Source of the DNA: an uncultured Bacteroidota bacterium
GTDB taxonomy: Bacteria; Bacteroidota; Bacteroidia; Flavobacteriales; Flavobacteriaceae
Direction of reading: 5' to 3'
DNA length: 50,947 nt
Assembly (NCBI GenBank): GCA_902631125.1
Contig: CACOXF010000005.1
Span: forward strand, 1 to 50,947
Every line of letters begins with the position of its first letter. Position 1 is the stretch's first letter. Shown piece after piece: positions 1-9,470 of this stretch. The translations under genes were made by a program, and so were the position numbers. Under the pieces are notes generated by a model. That model was not told the DNA's origin, searched no databases, and worked only from the letters and a program-made list of their open reading frames with translations.

Positions 1-1972
1 GTTTTTCGATTAAAATCTTTTTGATTAATTCAATTTCTCGCAAACTGATATCTGCTTCATCAAATTGGTTTTCATCTGCTTGTTCTTCAATAATTTTTTG
101 CACAAAGCTTGTGATTCCATCAGCAGTTGGCTCATGCAAACTTTTTGATGCTGCTTCAACACTATCGGCCATCATCAGTATTGCAGTTTCTTTTGAATAT
201 GGCTTAGGTCCAGTATAGCAAAAAATGGATTTGTCTACATCTTCATTTTCTTTTTTTGCCTTATGGTAGAAGTATCGCGTGGGTGTAGTCCCATGATGAG
301 TACGAATAAAATCGATAATTCGGTCAGGTAAATTGTTGCGTTTGGCAATTTCAATCCCATCGCTGATATGATTGAGAATCAAACGACTGCTTTCAAATGG
401 ATCAAGTTCTTGATGGGGGTTGTAATTTGTTGATTGATTTTCACTAAAATAAAGTGGATTATTCATCTTCCCGATATCATGGTACAACGCCCCTACCCTT
501 ACTAGTAAAGCGTTGGCATTTACTTCGTTAGCAGCTGCCTCAGCAATATTTGCAACTTGTAAAGAGTGATGAAATGTGCCAGGTGCCTTTTCAGAAAGAG
601 TTCTGAGTAGTTTTGAATTTGTATCCGAAAGTTCTAAAAGAGATAAGTCGGAAACCAAACCAAAAATCTTTTCAAAAACATATACAAGTGGATGCACAAA
701 AAGAATACCCAAACCGTTGATCAGCAAAAATCCAAGTTGATCTAAAGACACTGTAGAAAGATTTCCCTCATAGATCATATGAAAAGATATGTGACAAAAA
801 ACATAGGAAACAACTATGAGAGCAGCAACTACGAAAAGGTTTGCGCGTTTATATAAATCTGGCATTGTTAATGTTGCGATTGCACCAGCAACAAACTGCA
901 TGAATATAAATGAGAAGTCACTTGGCACCATAAAACCAATCAACAACAAGCCCATTAGGAATACAAAAAAAGCGAGTCGTGTGTCGAAAAAAGTCTTAAG
1001 CAGTAGTGGCACAATACAAAGTGGTACAACATAGACAAAATTAATATTATAAGTCATCGCCAATTTGATTGCCGCGACCATGATTAAGATGGTGAAAAAA
1101 ACAAAAACAACTTTCGTATTATTTTCATAAACCAAAGGGCGGTAGCGCCACAGAAACAAAAAAGTAAGAAAAATGAGGATTGATACCAGAATTGAATAAC
1201 CAACGATAATTGATTGCTCACTTGAGGCCCACAAATCACTAAGGTACTCAACTCGCAGTGAATTTAAAATTTGAAATCTTTTTTGATCCACTACCTCTCC
1301 TTGCGCAATGATTCGTTCTCCTTCTGCAACCACCCCACGTGTTGGGAGTATAAGGGACAAAGACTCCTCTAATTTTTGCCTTGTTAGAAGAGAGTCTAAA
1401 ACTAGATTCGACTCAATATATTCGTTTAAAATCAATCGATTTGAAGCATTGGCAATAATGCCATTGAGTAGAGCGCTTTCATTTGAAAATGGAAGGCTAT
1501 CATTGATTTTTAAATCTGAAAACAATAGTTTCTGAACACTGTTGTCACTGACAACCAAAATTGGTTTTGCACTTTGTATTGCAAATGATGCATCGATTAG
1601 ACCCGGTGAGTACAGGATTGTGAGATAGCGATCCCAATCTTTTAGAAGCCTGGACGAAGAAAAGGGTGTGACTTGTTGGCGAATCCATTTTCCTGTCCGC
1701 TCTAGAGATCTCTGCTCGGCTAAGGTATCTCTTGTGAAGATGAGTGGGCTTTCTTGTGTTACAGCCTGTCTTTCGGCATTGATCTCCTCATCCGACTTGG
1801 CAATAGGAAAGTCGAAAGGCGCTAAAAGTGTTTCGTAAGGCCATGGTTTTCCTGTTTGATAGTTGTATTTAAATCCTCCGCTTCGTGGAAAGAGGTAGAC
1901 TAAGCAGAAAACAGTGATCAAAAAAAGGATGACCTTATAGATGAAAGACTGGTATTTGTAGAAAAATTGCAT
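1..1972 (-). CDS. 7TM-HD family (PgpH/YqfF-like) HD phosphodiesterase, 3' end cut by window edge
   Basis: The frame opens at ATG 1972 and runs off the left edge after about 657 codons; probably only the last few tens of residues are missing. It starts with one hydrophobic segment (about residues 10-28), then a long soluble extracytoplasmic region, then a hydrophobic block (about 250-420) holding several membrane helices, then a cytoplasmic HD domain. The HD signature HDIGK is at residues 498-502, followed by MNNPLYF. This is the architecture of the 7TMR-HDED/7TM-HD proteins, whose characterised members (PgpH) hydrolyse cyclic di-AMP to pApA. The substrate here is inferred from the family. The gene diverges from the NlpC/P60 gene at 2050. 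The product name is firm at family level; the nucleotide specificity is not shown by sequence. Confidence 0.88.
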   Translation of the reverse strand, partial: MQFFYKYQSFIYKVILFLITVFCLVYLFPRSGGFKYNYQTGKPWPYETLLAPFDFPIAKSDEEINAERQAVTQESPLIFTRDTLAEQRSLERTGKWIRQQVTPFSSSRLLKDWDRYLTILYSPGLIDASFAIQSAKPILVVSDNSVQKLLFSDLKINDSLPFSNESALLNGIIANASNRLILNEYIESNLVLDSLLTRQKLEESLSLILPTRGVVAEGERIIAQGEVVDQKRFQILNSLRVEYLSDLWASSEQSIIVGYSILVSILIFLTFLFLWRYRPLVYENNTKVVFVFFTILIMVAAIKLAMTYNINFVYVVPLCIVPLLLKTFFDTRLAFFVFLMGLLLIGFMVPSDFSFIFMQFVAGAIATLTMPDLYKRANLFVVAALIVVSYVFCHISFHMIYEGNLSTVSLDQLGFLLINGLGILFVHPLVYVFEKIFGLVSDLSLLELSDTNSKLLRTLSEKAPGTFHHSLQVANIAEAAANEVNANALLVRVGALYHDIGKMNNPLYFSENQSTNYNPHQELDPFESSRLILNHISDGIEIAKRNNLPDRIIDFIRTHHGTTPTRYFYHKAKKENEDVDKSIFCYTGPKPYSKETAILMMADSVEAASKSLHEPTADGITSFVQKIIEEQADENQFDEADISLREIELIKKILIEK

Positions 1973-2037
1973 CGCTATCTTATGCGTCAAAAATACGTTT
2001 TCTCAATTTCTTTCGCCAATCGATTCCAATTTGTTTG

Positions 2038-2045
2038 TATTTTTG
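2038..2045 (+). promoter_or_regulatory. -7 promoter element of the NlpC/P60 gene
   Basis: The octamer TATTTTTG matches the Bacteroidota -7 consensus TAnnTTTG. No TTG is present at the usual upstream distance. Only four bases separate the element from the ATG at 2050, so the mRNA would begin at or beside the start codon. Confidence 0.45.
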
Positions 2046-2049
2046 ATCT

Positions 2050-2802
2050 ATGCAATATGGAATATGTCCATTAAGTATTATCCCACTAAGGGCAGAACCT
2101 GAAAATACGAGCGAACAAACATCTCAACTACTTTATGGGGAGTTTTTCACTGTTGTTAATGCGCAAAAGTCGTGGTCAAAAATTCAAAATGAAAGTGATG
2201 GTTATGAAGGTTGGGTCAACAACAAGCACTTTTTACTAATCGAAAAAGCCAGTTTTCAAAATCTGCAAAATACCCCAAAAGTATATTCATCCGAACTCGT
2301 TGATTTTATATGGAAAGGAAACGAAATTCTTTTTCCTACTCCTATCGGAAGTCAAGTGAGTTCAGCCCAAACATTAGGTCATCGATTTGAAGGAAAACAG
2401 TTAGAAAATCCCAAATCAAAAGAGAATCTAGTCAACACTGCCCTGCACTACCTAAACAGCCCCTACATGTGGGGTGGTAAATCGCCTTTTGGCATTGATT
2501 GTTCTGGGTTTGTTCAGTGTGTATATCAACTTCATGGCATTCAATTGCCGAGAGATGCTTACCTCCAAGCTGAGCACGGGGAAACCTTAGGATTTATTGA
2601 TGAAAGCGAAGCAGGTGACCTGGCATTTTTTGATGACGAAGAAGGCAAAATCACGCATGTGGGCATAATCATGTCAGACTATCATATCATACATGCATTT
2701 GGGCAAGTGAGAATCGATCGGCTTGACCAAACAGGAATTTTTAACAATACCCTCAACAGCCATACGCACAAGCTTCGTGTAATTAGGAAAATTGAATTCT
2801 AA
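2050..2802 (+). CDS. C40 family (NlpC/P60) peptidoglycan peptidase with N-terminal SH3b-like region
   Basis: The product has 250 residues. Residues 1-75 look like a bacterial SH3 domain (YGEFFTVV, GWVNNKH). Residues 125-250 are an NlpC/P60 catalytic domain with the nucleophile Cys151 in GIDCSGF, His203 in THVGIIM and a second His215 in IHAFG, so the Cys-His-His triad is intact. Family members cleave D-gamma-glutamyl-diamino acid bonds in peptidoglycan stem peptides. No signal peptide is visible, so this is the short, apparently cytoplasmic type seen in Bacteroidota, which may act on recycled muropeptides; that location is inference. The start at 2050 is supported by a promoter-like octamer just upstream. 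It converges on the TPR gene with one base between stops. Confidence 0.9.
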   Translation: MQYGICPLSIIPLRAEPENTSEQTSQLLYGEFFTVVNAQKSWSKIQNESDGYEGWVNNKHFLLIEKASFQNLQNTPKVYSSELVDFIWKGNEILFPTPIGSQVSSAQTLGHRFEGKQLENPKSKENLVNTALHYLNSPYMWGGKSPFGIDCSGFVQCVYQLHGIQLPRDAYLQAEHGETLGFIDESEAGDLAFFDDEEGKITHVGIIMSDYHIIHAFGQVRIDRLDQTGIFNNTLNSHTHKLRVIRKIEF

Positions 2803-2803
2803 A

Positions 2804-4057
2804 CTATTGCCCTAACTCCTCTAGTTTAGCTTTCATAATTTTGAACTTGGCAGAATCGCCTACCGTTCCAAAGATGTTTTTTAAAGTTTTTAGTGCTTCG
2901 ATATTGGTTGGATCAATTTCGTTGAGTTTTTCTAAAACTGGTGCTGCCTCCAAAAAAAGTGATTCTCTTTCTTTTTTAAGCTGGTCGTATTTTAAGTTGT
3001 CAGCACGCGAATTGCCCAAGGCATTCATCTTTTCAACGATTTCAGGCTCTTCATCTAAAATCAGTGCAGCTAGGTTAAGGTATGAATCAGCATAAGTGGG
3101 ATTCAATTCAATTGCACTTTCATAGTATGAGCGAGCTTTTAACCTGTCGCCTTGCTCGGCTGTGATCACACCCAAATTGAAATACAAAATATGATTGTTA
3201 GGCTGCTTCTCAATTGCCTCTTTCATCAAATCACTAAATTTTTCCTTATTACCCAACTGGATGTAAAGATTTGCTTCTGTGAGAATTAAACCAACATCCA
3301 AAGGATTGGCCAATCGCGCATCTTTGATAGCGCTTATGGCCATATCATTTTTCTTTTGTTGAACATAAATCAAAGCAATGTTTTTGACAATCTCTGGAAG
3401 TTTAGATTCTGTCATTTCAGTTCTAAAATTCGTGTAGTCTTTTTGTTTTTGAAAAAGAGCATAGGTCTCGGCAGACAACTCGATTTCTTCACCAGTATCG
3501 CTTTTGGTCGCATAAAATTTTTCTACCGATCCAGAGTAATTCATGTCTTTGAGCTCTTGATAGTACGCAAGTGCTCGATCAAAATCACCTCCATTTACGG
3601 CGCTAGAAGCAGCATAGTATAAGTAGTCTTTTTGCTCTTGGTCAACATTGTAAACCATGACCAGTAAATCTGCAGCAACAGCAAAATTTTCGTTCTGATT
3701 TTCATAAACAGCCTGATTGATTGCTTCATTACTGACATTGTTGAGCAGCATATTGATTTCTGCTGTATACTTGGAGCTGCCATTTTCTGCCTCAAGCTGT
3801 TTCGCTAAAGCTAAAGCTTCAAAAGCTGCGCCAAACTGTTTTTTTTCGCCATAAATTTTTCCAGCTAAAAAATGATATTGCGCTTGAAATTTCAATTCAG
3901 AACCTTCAACTAGGGATTGCACTGCCAATAACTGTTCCAAAGCAGACGCATAATCCTCATTTTGAATAAGCTTATTAACTGATTTTAACTCCTTTTTTTG
4001 CGCAAAAAGGGATATTGATAGTAAGAGAAAAAAGGAAATATAAATTTGATTTAACAT
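2804..4057 (-). CDS. Exported tetratricopeptide repeat protein
   Basis: I chose ATG 4057 (417 residues) because it gives a clean signal peptide (MLNQIYISFFLLLSISLFAQ). A longer frame from 4144 would overlap the end of gyrA. The mature protein is almost wholly helical TPR-like repeats. The clearest is at about residues 290-330, with the LYFNLG...A..YYESAIELNP pattern, and weaker repeats lie on both sides. There is no enzymatic motif. TPR proteins of this sort in Bacteroidota act as periplasmic or surface scaffolds; the partner is unknown. It lies 16 nt downstream of gyrA on the same strand, with only an AT-rich spacer, so co-transcription is likely. Function is otherwise unassigned. Confidence 0.82.
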   Translation of the reverse strand: MLNQIYISFFLLLSISLFAQKKELKSVNKLIQNEDYASALEQLLAVQSLVEGSELKFQAQYHFLAGKIYGEKKQFGAAFEALALAKQLEAENGSSKYTAEINMLLNNVSNEAINQAVYENQNENFAVAADLLVMVYNVDQEQKDYLYYAASSAVNGGDFDRALAYYQELKDMNYSGSVEKFYATKSDTGEEIELSAETYALFQKQKDYTNFRTEMTESKLPEIVKNIALIYVQQKKNDMAISAIKDARLANPLDVGLILTEANLYIQLGNKEKFSDLMKEAIEKQPNNHILYFNLGVITAEQGDRLKARSYYESAIELNPTYADSYLNLAALILDEEPEIVEKMNALGNSRADNLKYDQLKKERESLFLEAAPVLEKLNEIDPTNIEALKTLKNIFGTVGDSAKFKIMKAKLEELGQ

Positions 4058-4073
4058 AATTATATATATATTT

Positions 4074-6578
4074 TTATGATTCACCTTCAGGTTCGAAGGA
4101 CATATCAACCTCAATATCTTCGACGTCTTCAATTTCATCGTCATCTTTTAACACCTTTGCAACTGCTGCAATGGAGTCGTTTTCACGAAGATTGATCAGG
4201 CGAACACCTTGCGTTGCTCTACCCATTACTCGAAGACTTTCGACTTCCATACGAATGGCAATACCCGATTTGTTAATGATCATCAAGTCATCACTGTCTG
4301 AAACGTTTTTAATTGATACAAGACTACCTGTCTTTTCAGTAACCGATATCGTTTTAACTCCTTTCCCACCACGATTTGTCATTCGGTAATCTTCCAGCTT
4401 TGAACGTTTTCCGTAGCCATTTTCAGAAACGACTAAGATATCAGAATCCATATCATTAACAGAAATCATTCCAATCACTTCATCCTTTTTATCAGCTAGC
4501 CTGATTCCTCTAACTCCAGATGCGTTTCGACCCATAGGTCTTGTTTTGTTTTCCTCAAAACGAATTGCTTTACCAGATCTAACTGCCAAAACAACTTGCG
4601 ACTGACCAGTCGTAAGTTTTGCTTCTAACAGCACATCTCCTTCTTTGATGGAAATGGCATTGATTCCATTCGATCGGGGTCGTGAATATTGCTCCAAAGA
4701 TGTCTTCTTGACCTGGCCTTTTTTTGTGGCCATAATGACATAATGAGAATTGATGTATTCTTCATCTTTCAAATCCTGCGTACAAATAAATGCCATGACT
4801 TTATCATCCTGTTCGATGTTGATCAAGTTTTGAATCGCACGACCTTTTGAAGTTTTAGATCCCTCAGGAATCTCAAATACACGTAACCAAAAACATCTTC
4901 CTTTTTGGGTAAAAAACAACATATACTGGTGATTTGTACCAATAAACAAGTGTTCCAAAAAGTCTTCATTTCTAGTGGTTGATGCCTTCTGTCCAACACC
5001 ACCACGATTTTGTGTTTTATATTCTGCTAATGGCGTTCTTTTTATATAGCCTGCGTGCGAAATAGTTATCACTACCTTTTCGTCTGGAATAATATCCTCA
5101 ATGCGGAACGAACCGCCCACAAAATTGATTTCAGACCGACGTTCATCACCATACTTTTCGACGATATAGTTCGTCTCAGTTTTGATGATTTTCATACGGC
5201 GTTCTTTATTAGCAAGTATGTCCTTTAAATCTTTGATTGTTGAAATCAATTCGTCATACTCTGCACGTAGTTTGTCTTGTTCAAGACCAGTGAGCTGACG
5301 CAGACGCATCTCAACAATGGCTTTTGCCTGTACTTCAGAGAGACTGAATTTTTTGATCAGTTTTTGACGTGCTTCGTCAGCATTGGACGATGTTTTTATC
5401 AGTGCTATGACTTCATCAATATTATCAGACGCAATGATCATTCCTTCGAGGATGTGTGCGCGTTCTTCTGCTTTTTTCAGCTCAAAAGTCGTTCGGCGAA
5501 CAACAACTTCGTGTCGGTGGTCTATAAAATGACCAAGCAGTTGCTTCAGGTTTAACAATTCGGGGCGACCATTGACCAAGGCGATATTATTGACACTAAA
5601 AGAAGACTGTAAAGAAGTGTACTTGTACAACATGTTTAAAACAATGTTTGGTACAGCATCTCTTTTGAGAATATATACAATTCTCATTCCCTTTCGGTCA
5701 GATTCATCACGAATGTTAGAGATTCCTTCAATTTTTTTATCATTTACCATTTCAGCGGTTTTTCGAATCATCTCCGCTTTATTAACTTGATATGGAATTT
5801 CTGTTACAATGATACATTCACGTCCATCAACCTCTTCGATCTCAGCTTTTGCGCGAAGTACAACACGTCCTCTACCAGTGTGGAAAGCCTCCTTTACACC
5901 ATCATAACCATAAATGATACCGCCAGTTGGAAAATCAGGAGCTTTGACATAAGCCATCAATTCATCGATAGTGATGTTTGGGTTATCGATTTGTGCGATA
6001 ATCCCCTCAGACACCTCTTTGAGGTTGTGTGGAGGCATGTTCGTGGCCATTCCCACTGCAATTCCAGAAGCACCATTGATTAGCAGGTTTGGTACTTTGG
6101 TTGGCAAAACAGTAGGTTCTTTGATAGTATCGTCAAAGTTGAGTTGATGATCAACAGTGTCCTTGTCAATATCAGCAAGCATTTCCTCAGATATTTTCTG
6201 CATCTTTGCCTCAGTGTAACGCATTGCTGCAGGACTATCTCCATCAACAGAGCCAAAATTCCCTTGCCCATCAACTAACAAATAACGAAGGCTCCATGAC
6301 TGCGCCATACGAACCATAGTGTCATATACTGAGCTATCGCCGTGAGGGTGATATTTTCCTAGTACTTCACCAACAATACGTGCTGATTTTTTGTAAGAAC
6401 TATTTGCACGAACACCCAAATCATGCATACCGTACAACACACGACGGTGAACAGGCTTCATGCCATCACGAACATCAGGTAATGCACGTGACACGATCAC
6501 AGACATTGAGTAGTCAATGTAGGCCGATTTCATTTCATCCTCTATGTTGATAGGGATTAGCTTTTCTTCAATAGACAT
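4074..6578 (-). CDS. gyrA: DNA gyrase subunit A
   Basis: This is the 834-residue subunit of type IIA topoisomerase that breaks and rejoins DNA while GyrB hydrolyses ATP, giving negative supercoiling. The N-terminus ([19 protein letters not shown]) and the winged-helix active site are intact, with catalytic Tyr121 in AAMRYTE. In the quinolone region, [11 protein letters not shown] has Ser82 and Asp86 at the positions of E. coli Ser83 and Asp87, so the usual resistance changes are absent. The C-terminal beta-pinwheel is present, with the GyrA-box-like TNRGGKG and a related NRGGVGQ in the first blade, and the protein ends in an acidic tail. It diverges from clpC across 217 nt. Confidence 0.98.
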   Translation of the reverse strand: MSIEEKLIPINIEDEMKSAYIDYSMSVIVSRALPDVRDGMKPVHRRVLYGMHDLGVRANSSYKKSARIVGEVLGKYHPHGDSSVYDTMVRMAQSWSLRYLLVDGQGNFGSVDGDSPAAMRYTEAKMQKISEEMLADIDKDTVDHQLNFDDTIKEPTVLPTKVPNLLINGASGIAVGMATNMPPHNLKEVSEGIIAQIDNPNITIDELMAYVKAPDFPTGGIIYGYDGVKEAFHTGRGRVVLRAKAEIEEVDGRECIIVTEIPYQVNKAEMIRKTAEMVNDKKIEGISNIRDESDRKGMRIVYILKRDAVPNIVLNMLYKYTSLQSSFSVNNIALVNGRPELLNLKQLLGHFIDHRHEVVVRRTTFELKKAEERAHILEGMIIASDNIDEVIALIKTSSNADEARQKLIKKFSLSEVQAKAIVEMRLRQLTGLEQDKLRAEYDELISTIKDLKDILANKERRMKIIKTETNYIVEKYGDERRSEINFVGGSFRIEDIIPDEKVVITISHAGYIKRTPLAEYKTQNRGGVGQKASTTRNEDFLEHLFIGTNHQYMLFFTQKGRCFWLRVFEIPEGSKTSKGRAIQNLINIEQDDKVMAFICTQDLKDEEYINSHYVIMATKKGQVKKTSLEQYSRPRSNGINAISIKEGDVLLEAKLTTGQSQVVLAVRSGKAIRFEENKTRPMGRNASGVRGIRLADKKDEVIGMISVNDMDSDILVVSENGYGKRSKLEDYRMTNRGGKGVKTISVTEKTGSLVSIKNVSDSDDLMIINKSGIAIRMEVESLRVMGRATQGVRLINLRENDSIAAVAKVLKDDDEIEDVEDIEVDMSFEPEGES

Positions 6579-6609
6579 AGTAAACGATGTGTTTTTTTGT
6601 TTTTTTAAG

Positions 6610-6617
6610 CAAAGCTA
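6610..6617 (-). promoter_or_regulatory. Candidate -7 element for gyrA
   Basis: Read on the minus strand this is TAGCTTTG, a match to TAnnTTTG, 31 nt before the gyrA start codon. I see no TTG at the usual -33 distance, so the call rests on the octamer alone. Confidence 0.4.
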
Positions 6618-6712
6618 ATTTACTGATTCAATATGTATTCCCCAGTTGATATTTTGATGTTTTTAAACAATTTTATCAACAGATTCTTTAAAAAAATGGT
6701 TGAATTTTTATT

Positions 6713-6720
6713 TAAATTTG
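6713..6720 (+). promoter_or_regulatory. Candidate -7 element for clpC
   Basis: TAAATTTG matches TAnnTTTG, 75 nt before the clpC ATG. No well-spaced -33 TTG is visible; the nearest is 10 nt upstream. A 13-nt inverted repeat (ACAATT-A-AATTGT, 6754-6766) lies between it and the gene and would fall in the 5' leader. Confidence 0.35.
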
Positions 6721-6795
6721 CATTGTTTTTATGTAATTTTTTTGTCTATTAGCACAATTAAATTGTAATTAAAAGTTCGACAGTAAAATTATAGT

Positions 6796-9348
6796 ATGGA
6801 TGATAATTTTTCTCCGCGTGTAAAAGATGTAATCAGCTACAGTAAGGAAGAGGCACTACGATTAGGGCACGACTTTATTGGAACCGAGCATTTGATGCTT
6901 GGCATCTTAAGAGATGGCAGTGGCAAAGCCATCAATATTTTGAGCTCTTTACAGATTGATTTGGACTACTTGAGAAGAAAAGTTGAAATATTAAGTCCTG
7001 CCAACTCTGCACAAGGCCAAATAACCAACAACAAAAAAAATCTACATCTCACACGTCAAGCAGAGCGCGCTTTAAAGACAACTTTTCTCGAAGCAAAACT
7101 CTTTCAAAATCCATCTATCAATACTGCGCATCTATTACTTTGTATTTTACGAAATGAAAATGACCCAACGACCAAACTGTTACATAAGTTACAAATTGAT
7201 TATGAAACTGTAAAAGATCAGTTTAAAATGATTTCTGCTGATGAAAGTGATGAAGTGATGGACATTTCTTTGTCCTCTCCAATGTCTGAGGAATCAGAAG
7301 ATGATGCAAGTCCAAAAAAATCAAACCCATTTGGAACATCAGAATCAAAATCAAGTAAAAAATCAAGTACTCCTGTTTTAGACAATTTTGGTAGAGACCT
7401 AACTGCTCTAGCCATCAGCAACAAGCTCGACCCGGTGATTGGTCGTACCAAAGAAATTGAGCGTGTTTCTCAAATTTTAAGTCGACGTAAAAAAAACAAT
7501 CCCTTGTTGATTGGAGAGCCAGGAGTTGGCAAATCAGCAATTGCTGAAGGTCTAGCATTGCGTATCACACAAAAGAAAGTTGCTCGTGTGTTATATGACA
7601 AACGAGTGGTTACCCTTGATTTGGCTAGTCTTGTTGCAGGAACAAAGTACAGAGGTCAGTTTGAAGAGCGAATGAAAGCTGTGATGAATGAGTTAGAAAA
7701 AAATGATAACATTATCCTTTTTATTGATGAAATTCACACTATTATAGGAGCTGGCGGGGCAACTGGTAGTCTCGATGCATCGAATATGTTTAAACCGGCA
7801 CTTGCACGAGGAGAAATTCAATGTATTGGTGCCACTACACTTGATGAGTATCGCCAACATATTGAAAAAGATGGTGCACTCGAGCGAAGATTTCAAAAAG
7901 TAATTGTAGAACCAACCTCAGTAGATGAAACCATTGAGATACTGCAAAACATTAAAGACAAATACGAAAGCCATCACAATGTCAATTACACTGATGAAGC
8001 CCTCAACGCCTGTGTAAAACTCACAAATCGATATATGTCAGAACGTTTTTTACCAGATAAAGCGATTGACGCATTGGATGAAGCTGGATCAAGGGTCTAT
8101 ATTAATAACATGGATGTTCCACAAGAAATTGTTGATCTGGAAGAAAAGCTTGAAAGTGTTCGGGAAAAAAAGAACAGTGTCGTTAAAAAACAGAAATACG
8201 AAGAAGCAGCCAAACTTCGTGATGACGAAAAACGAATCGAAAAGGAGTTGTTACTCGCACAAGAAGAGTGGCAAGAAACTCAAAAAGAAAATCGAGTGAC
8301 TGTCAACGAATCAGATATTGCAGATGTAGTATCAATGATGACAGGCATTCCCGTCAATCGTGTTGCCGAATCAGAAGGTATTCGTTTGAACAACCTTGCT
8401 GATCAAATAAAAGAAAAAATTATTGGTCAAGACCAGGTTGTTGACAAAGTGGTACGTGCAATTCAAAGAAATCGTGCAGGTTTGAAAAACCCTAACAAAC
8501 CAATTGGTTCATTTATCTTTTTAGGTCAAACTGGCGTTGGCAAAACACAATTGGCAAAAGTTCTAACAACAACTTTGTTTGACACCCCAGATGCGCTCAT
8601 TAGAATCGACATGAGTGAATACATGGAAAAATTTACCATTTCACGACTAATTGGTGCTCCTCCAGGTTATGTGGGCTATGAAGAAGGTGGGCAACTGACC
8701 GAGAAGGTGAGAAGAAAACCCTATGCTGTTGTTCTTCTAGATGAAATCGAAAAAGCACACCCTGATGTCTTTAACATGCTTCTTCAAATTTTAGATGATG
8801 GCTTTATTACTGATTCTCTTGGAAGACGAGTTGACTTTAGAAATACGATTATCATTATGACATCGAACATTGGTGCTCGTCAGGTAAAAGACTTTGGGCT
8901 TGGTGTTGGATTTGGGACGGCTGCGATCAAAGCACAGGCTGATAAACATACAAAAAGCGTAATCAAAAATGCTTTAAAGAAAACATTTGCACCTGAATTT
9001 TTGAATCGAATTGATGATGTTGTCGTTTTCAATTCACTTGAAAAAAGCCACATTGCAAAAATCATCAAGATTGAGCTTAGAGATTTAGAATCAAGAACAC
9101 AAGAACTTGGATTCTCCCTAAGACTAACTAAAAAAGCAATCGAATTCTTAAACGATAAAGGCTTTGATGCAGCGTTTGGTGCTCGGCCTTTGAGTCGTGC
9201 CATACAAAAATATATTGAGGACGTACTCGCAGAGGAAATCATGAAAAGTAAAATTCCAGAAGGTGCTTTGCTTGAATTTGATTGGGATGGAAAAAGCGAA
9301 AATCTAAGCTTTTCACTATCACATGAAAAGAACACTGCTAAATCTTAA
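6796..9348 (+). CDS. clpC: ATP-dependent Clp protease ATP-binding subunit ClpC
   Basis: The product is an 850-residue class I Hsp100 unfoldase that feeds substrates to ClpP. In order it has two N-domain repeats (about 1-145), a Ser/Lys-rich linker, AAA+ domain 1 with Walker A GEPGVGKS (240-247) and Walker B FIDEIHT, a coiled middle region with a UVR motif (about 464-485, [11 protein letters not shown]), AAA+ domain 2 with Walker A GQTGVGKT (577-584) and [13 protein letters not shown], and the C-terminal small domain. The UVR motif and short middle domain make it ClpC rather than ClpA or ClpB. Length is normal. The next gene, thrA, follows after 122 nt with its own promoter-like element, so clpC is probably monocistronic. 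Confidence 0.97.
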   Translation: MDDNFSPRVKDVISYSKEEALRLGHDFIGTEHLMLGILRDGSGKAINILSSLQIDLDYLRRKVEILSPANSAQGQITNNKKNLHLTRQAERALKTTFLEAKLFQNPSINTAHLLLCILRNENDPTTKLLHKLQIDYETVKDQFKMISADESDEVMDISLSSPMSEESEDDASPKKSNPFGTSESKSSKKSSTPVLDNFGRDLTALAISNKLDPVIGRTKEIERVSQILSRRKKNNPLLIGEPGVGKSAIAEGLALRITQKKVARVLYDKRVVTLDLASLVAGTKYRGQFEERMKAVMNELEKNDNIILFIDEIHTIIGAGGATGSLDASNMFKPALARGEIQCIGATTLDEYRQHIEKDGALERRFQKVIVEPTSVDETIEILQNIKDKYESHHNVNYTDEALNACVKLTNRYMSERFLPDKAIDALDEAGSRVYINNMDVPQEIVDLEEKLESVREKKNSVVKKQKYEEAAKLRDDEKRIEKELLLAQEEWQETQKENRVTVNESDIADVVSMMTGIPVNRVAESEGIRLNNLADQIKEKIIGQDQVVDKVVRAIQRNRAGLKNPNKPIGSFIFLGQTGVGKTQLAKVLTTTLFDTPDALIRIDMSEYMEKFTISRLIGAPPGYVGYEEGGQLTEKVRRKPYAVVLLDEIEKAHPDVFNMLLQILDDGFITDSLGRRVDFRNTIIIMTSNIGARQVKDFGLGVGFGTAAIKAQADKHTKSVIKNALKKTFAPEFLNRIDDVVVFNSLEKSHIAKIIKIELRDLESRTQELGFSLRLTKKAIEFLNDKGFDAAFGARPLSRAIQKYIEDVLAEEIMKSKIPEGALLEFDWDGKSENLSFSLSHEKNTAKS

Positions 9349-9411
9349 ATTTATTTTTTCTCTCATTTATTATTTTTATCAAAATCATAGCATTACGACT
9401 TTAAAATTTGA

Positions 9412-9419
9412 TATTTTTG
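9412..9419 (+). promoter_or_regulatory. Candidate -7 element of the thrABC operon
   Basis: TATTTTTG matches TAnnTTTG and predicts a leader of about 45 nt before the thrA ATG. I see no riboswitch, terminator hairpin or run of Thr/Ile codons in that leader, so there is no sign of attenuation control. Confidence 0.42.
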
Positions 9420-9470
9420 CGCTTTGCATTGCAAATATGCTCCTCACTTTTCTTGCACAGGTTTTAAATT

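Noticed and set aside
4058-4073. TATATATATA tract between gyrA and the TPR gene as a regulatory repeat
   Set aside because: It is a short low-complexity AT spacer and does not match the -7/-33 pattern with proper spacing.
6230-6345. Quinolone resistance changes in gyrA
   Set aside because: Ser82 and Asp86, the equivalents of E. coli Ser83 and Asp87, are unchanged.
8880-9335. 151-codon open frame antisense to clpC
   Set aside because: It lies wholly opposite the conserved second AAA+ domain, has no domain pattern or promoter, and is explained as a shadow of the clpC reading frame.
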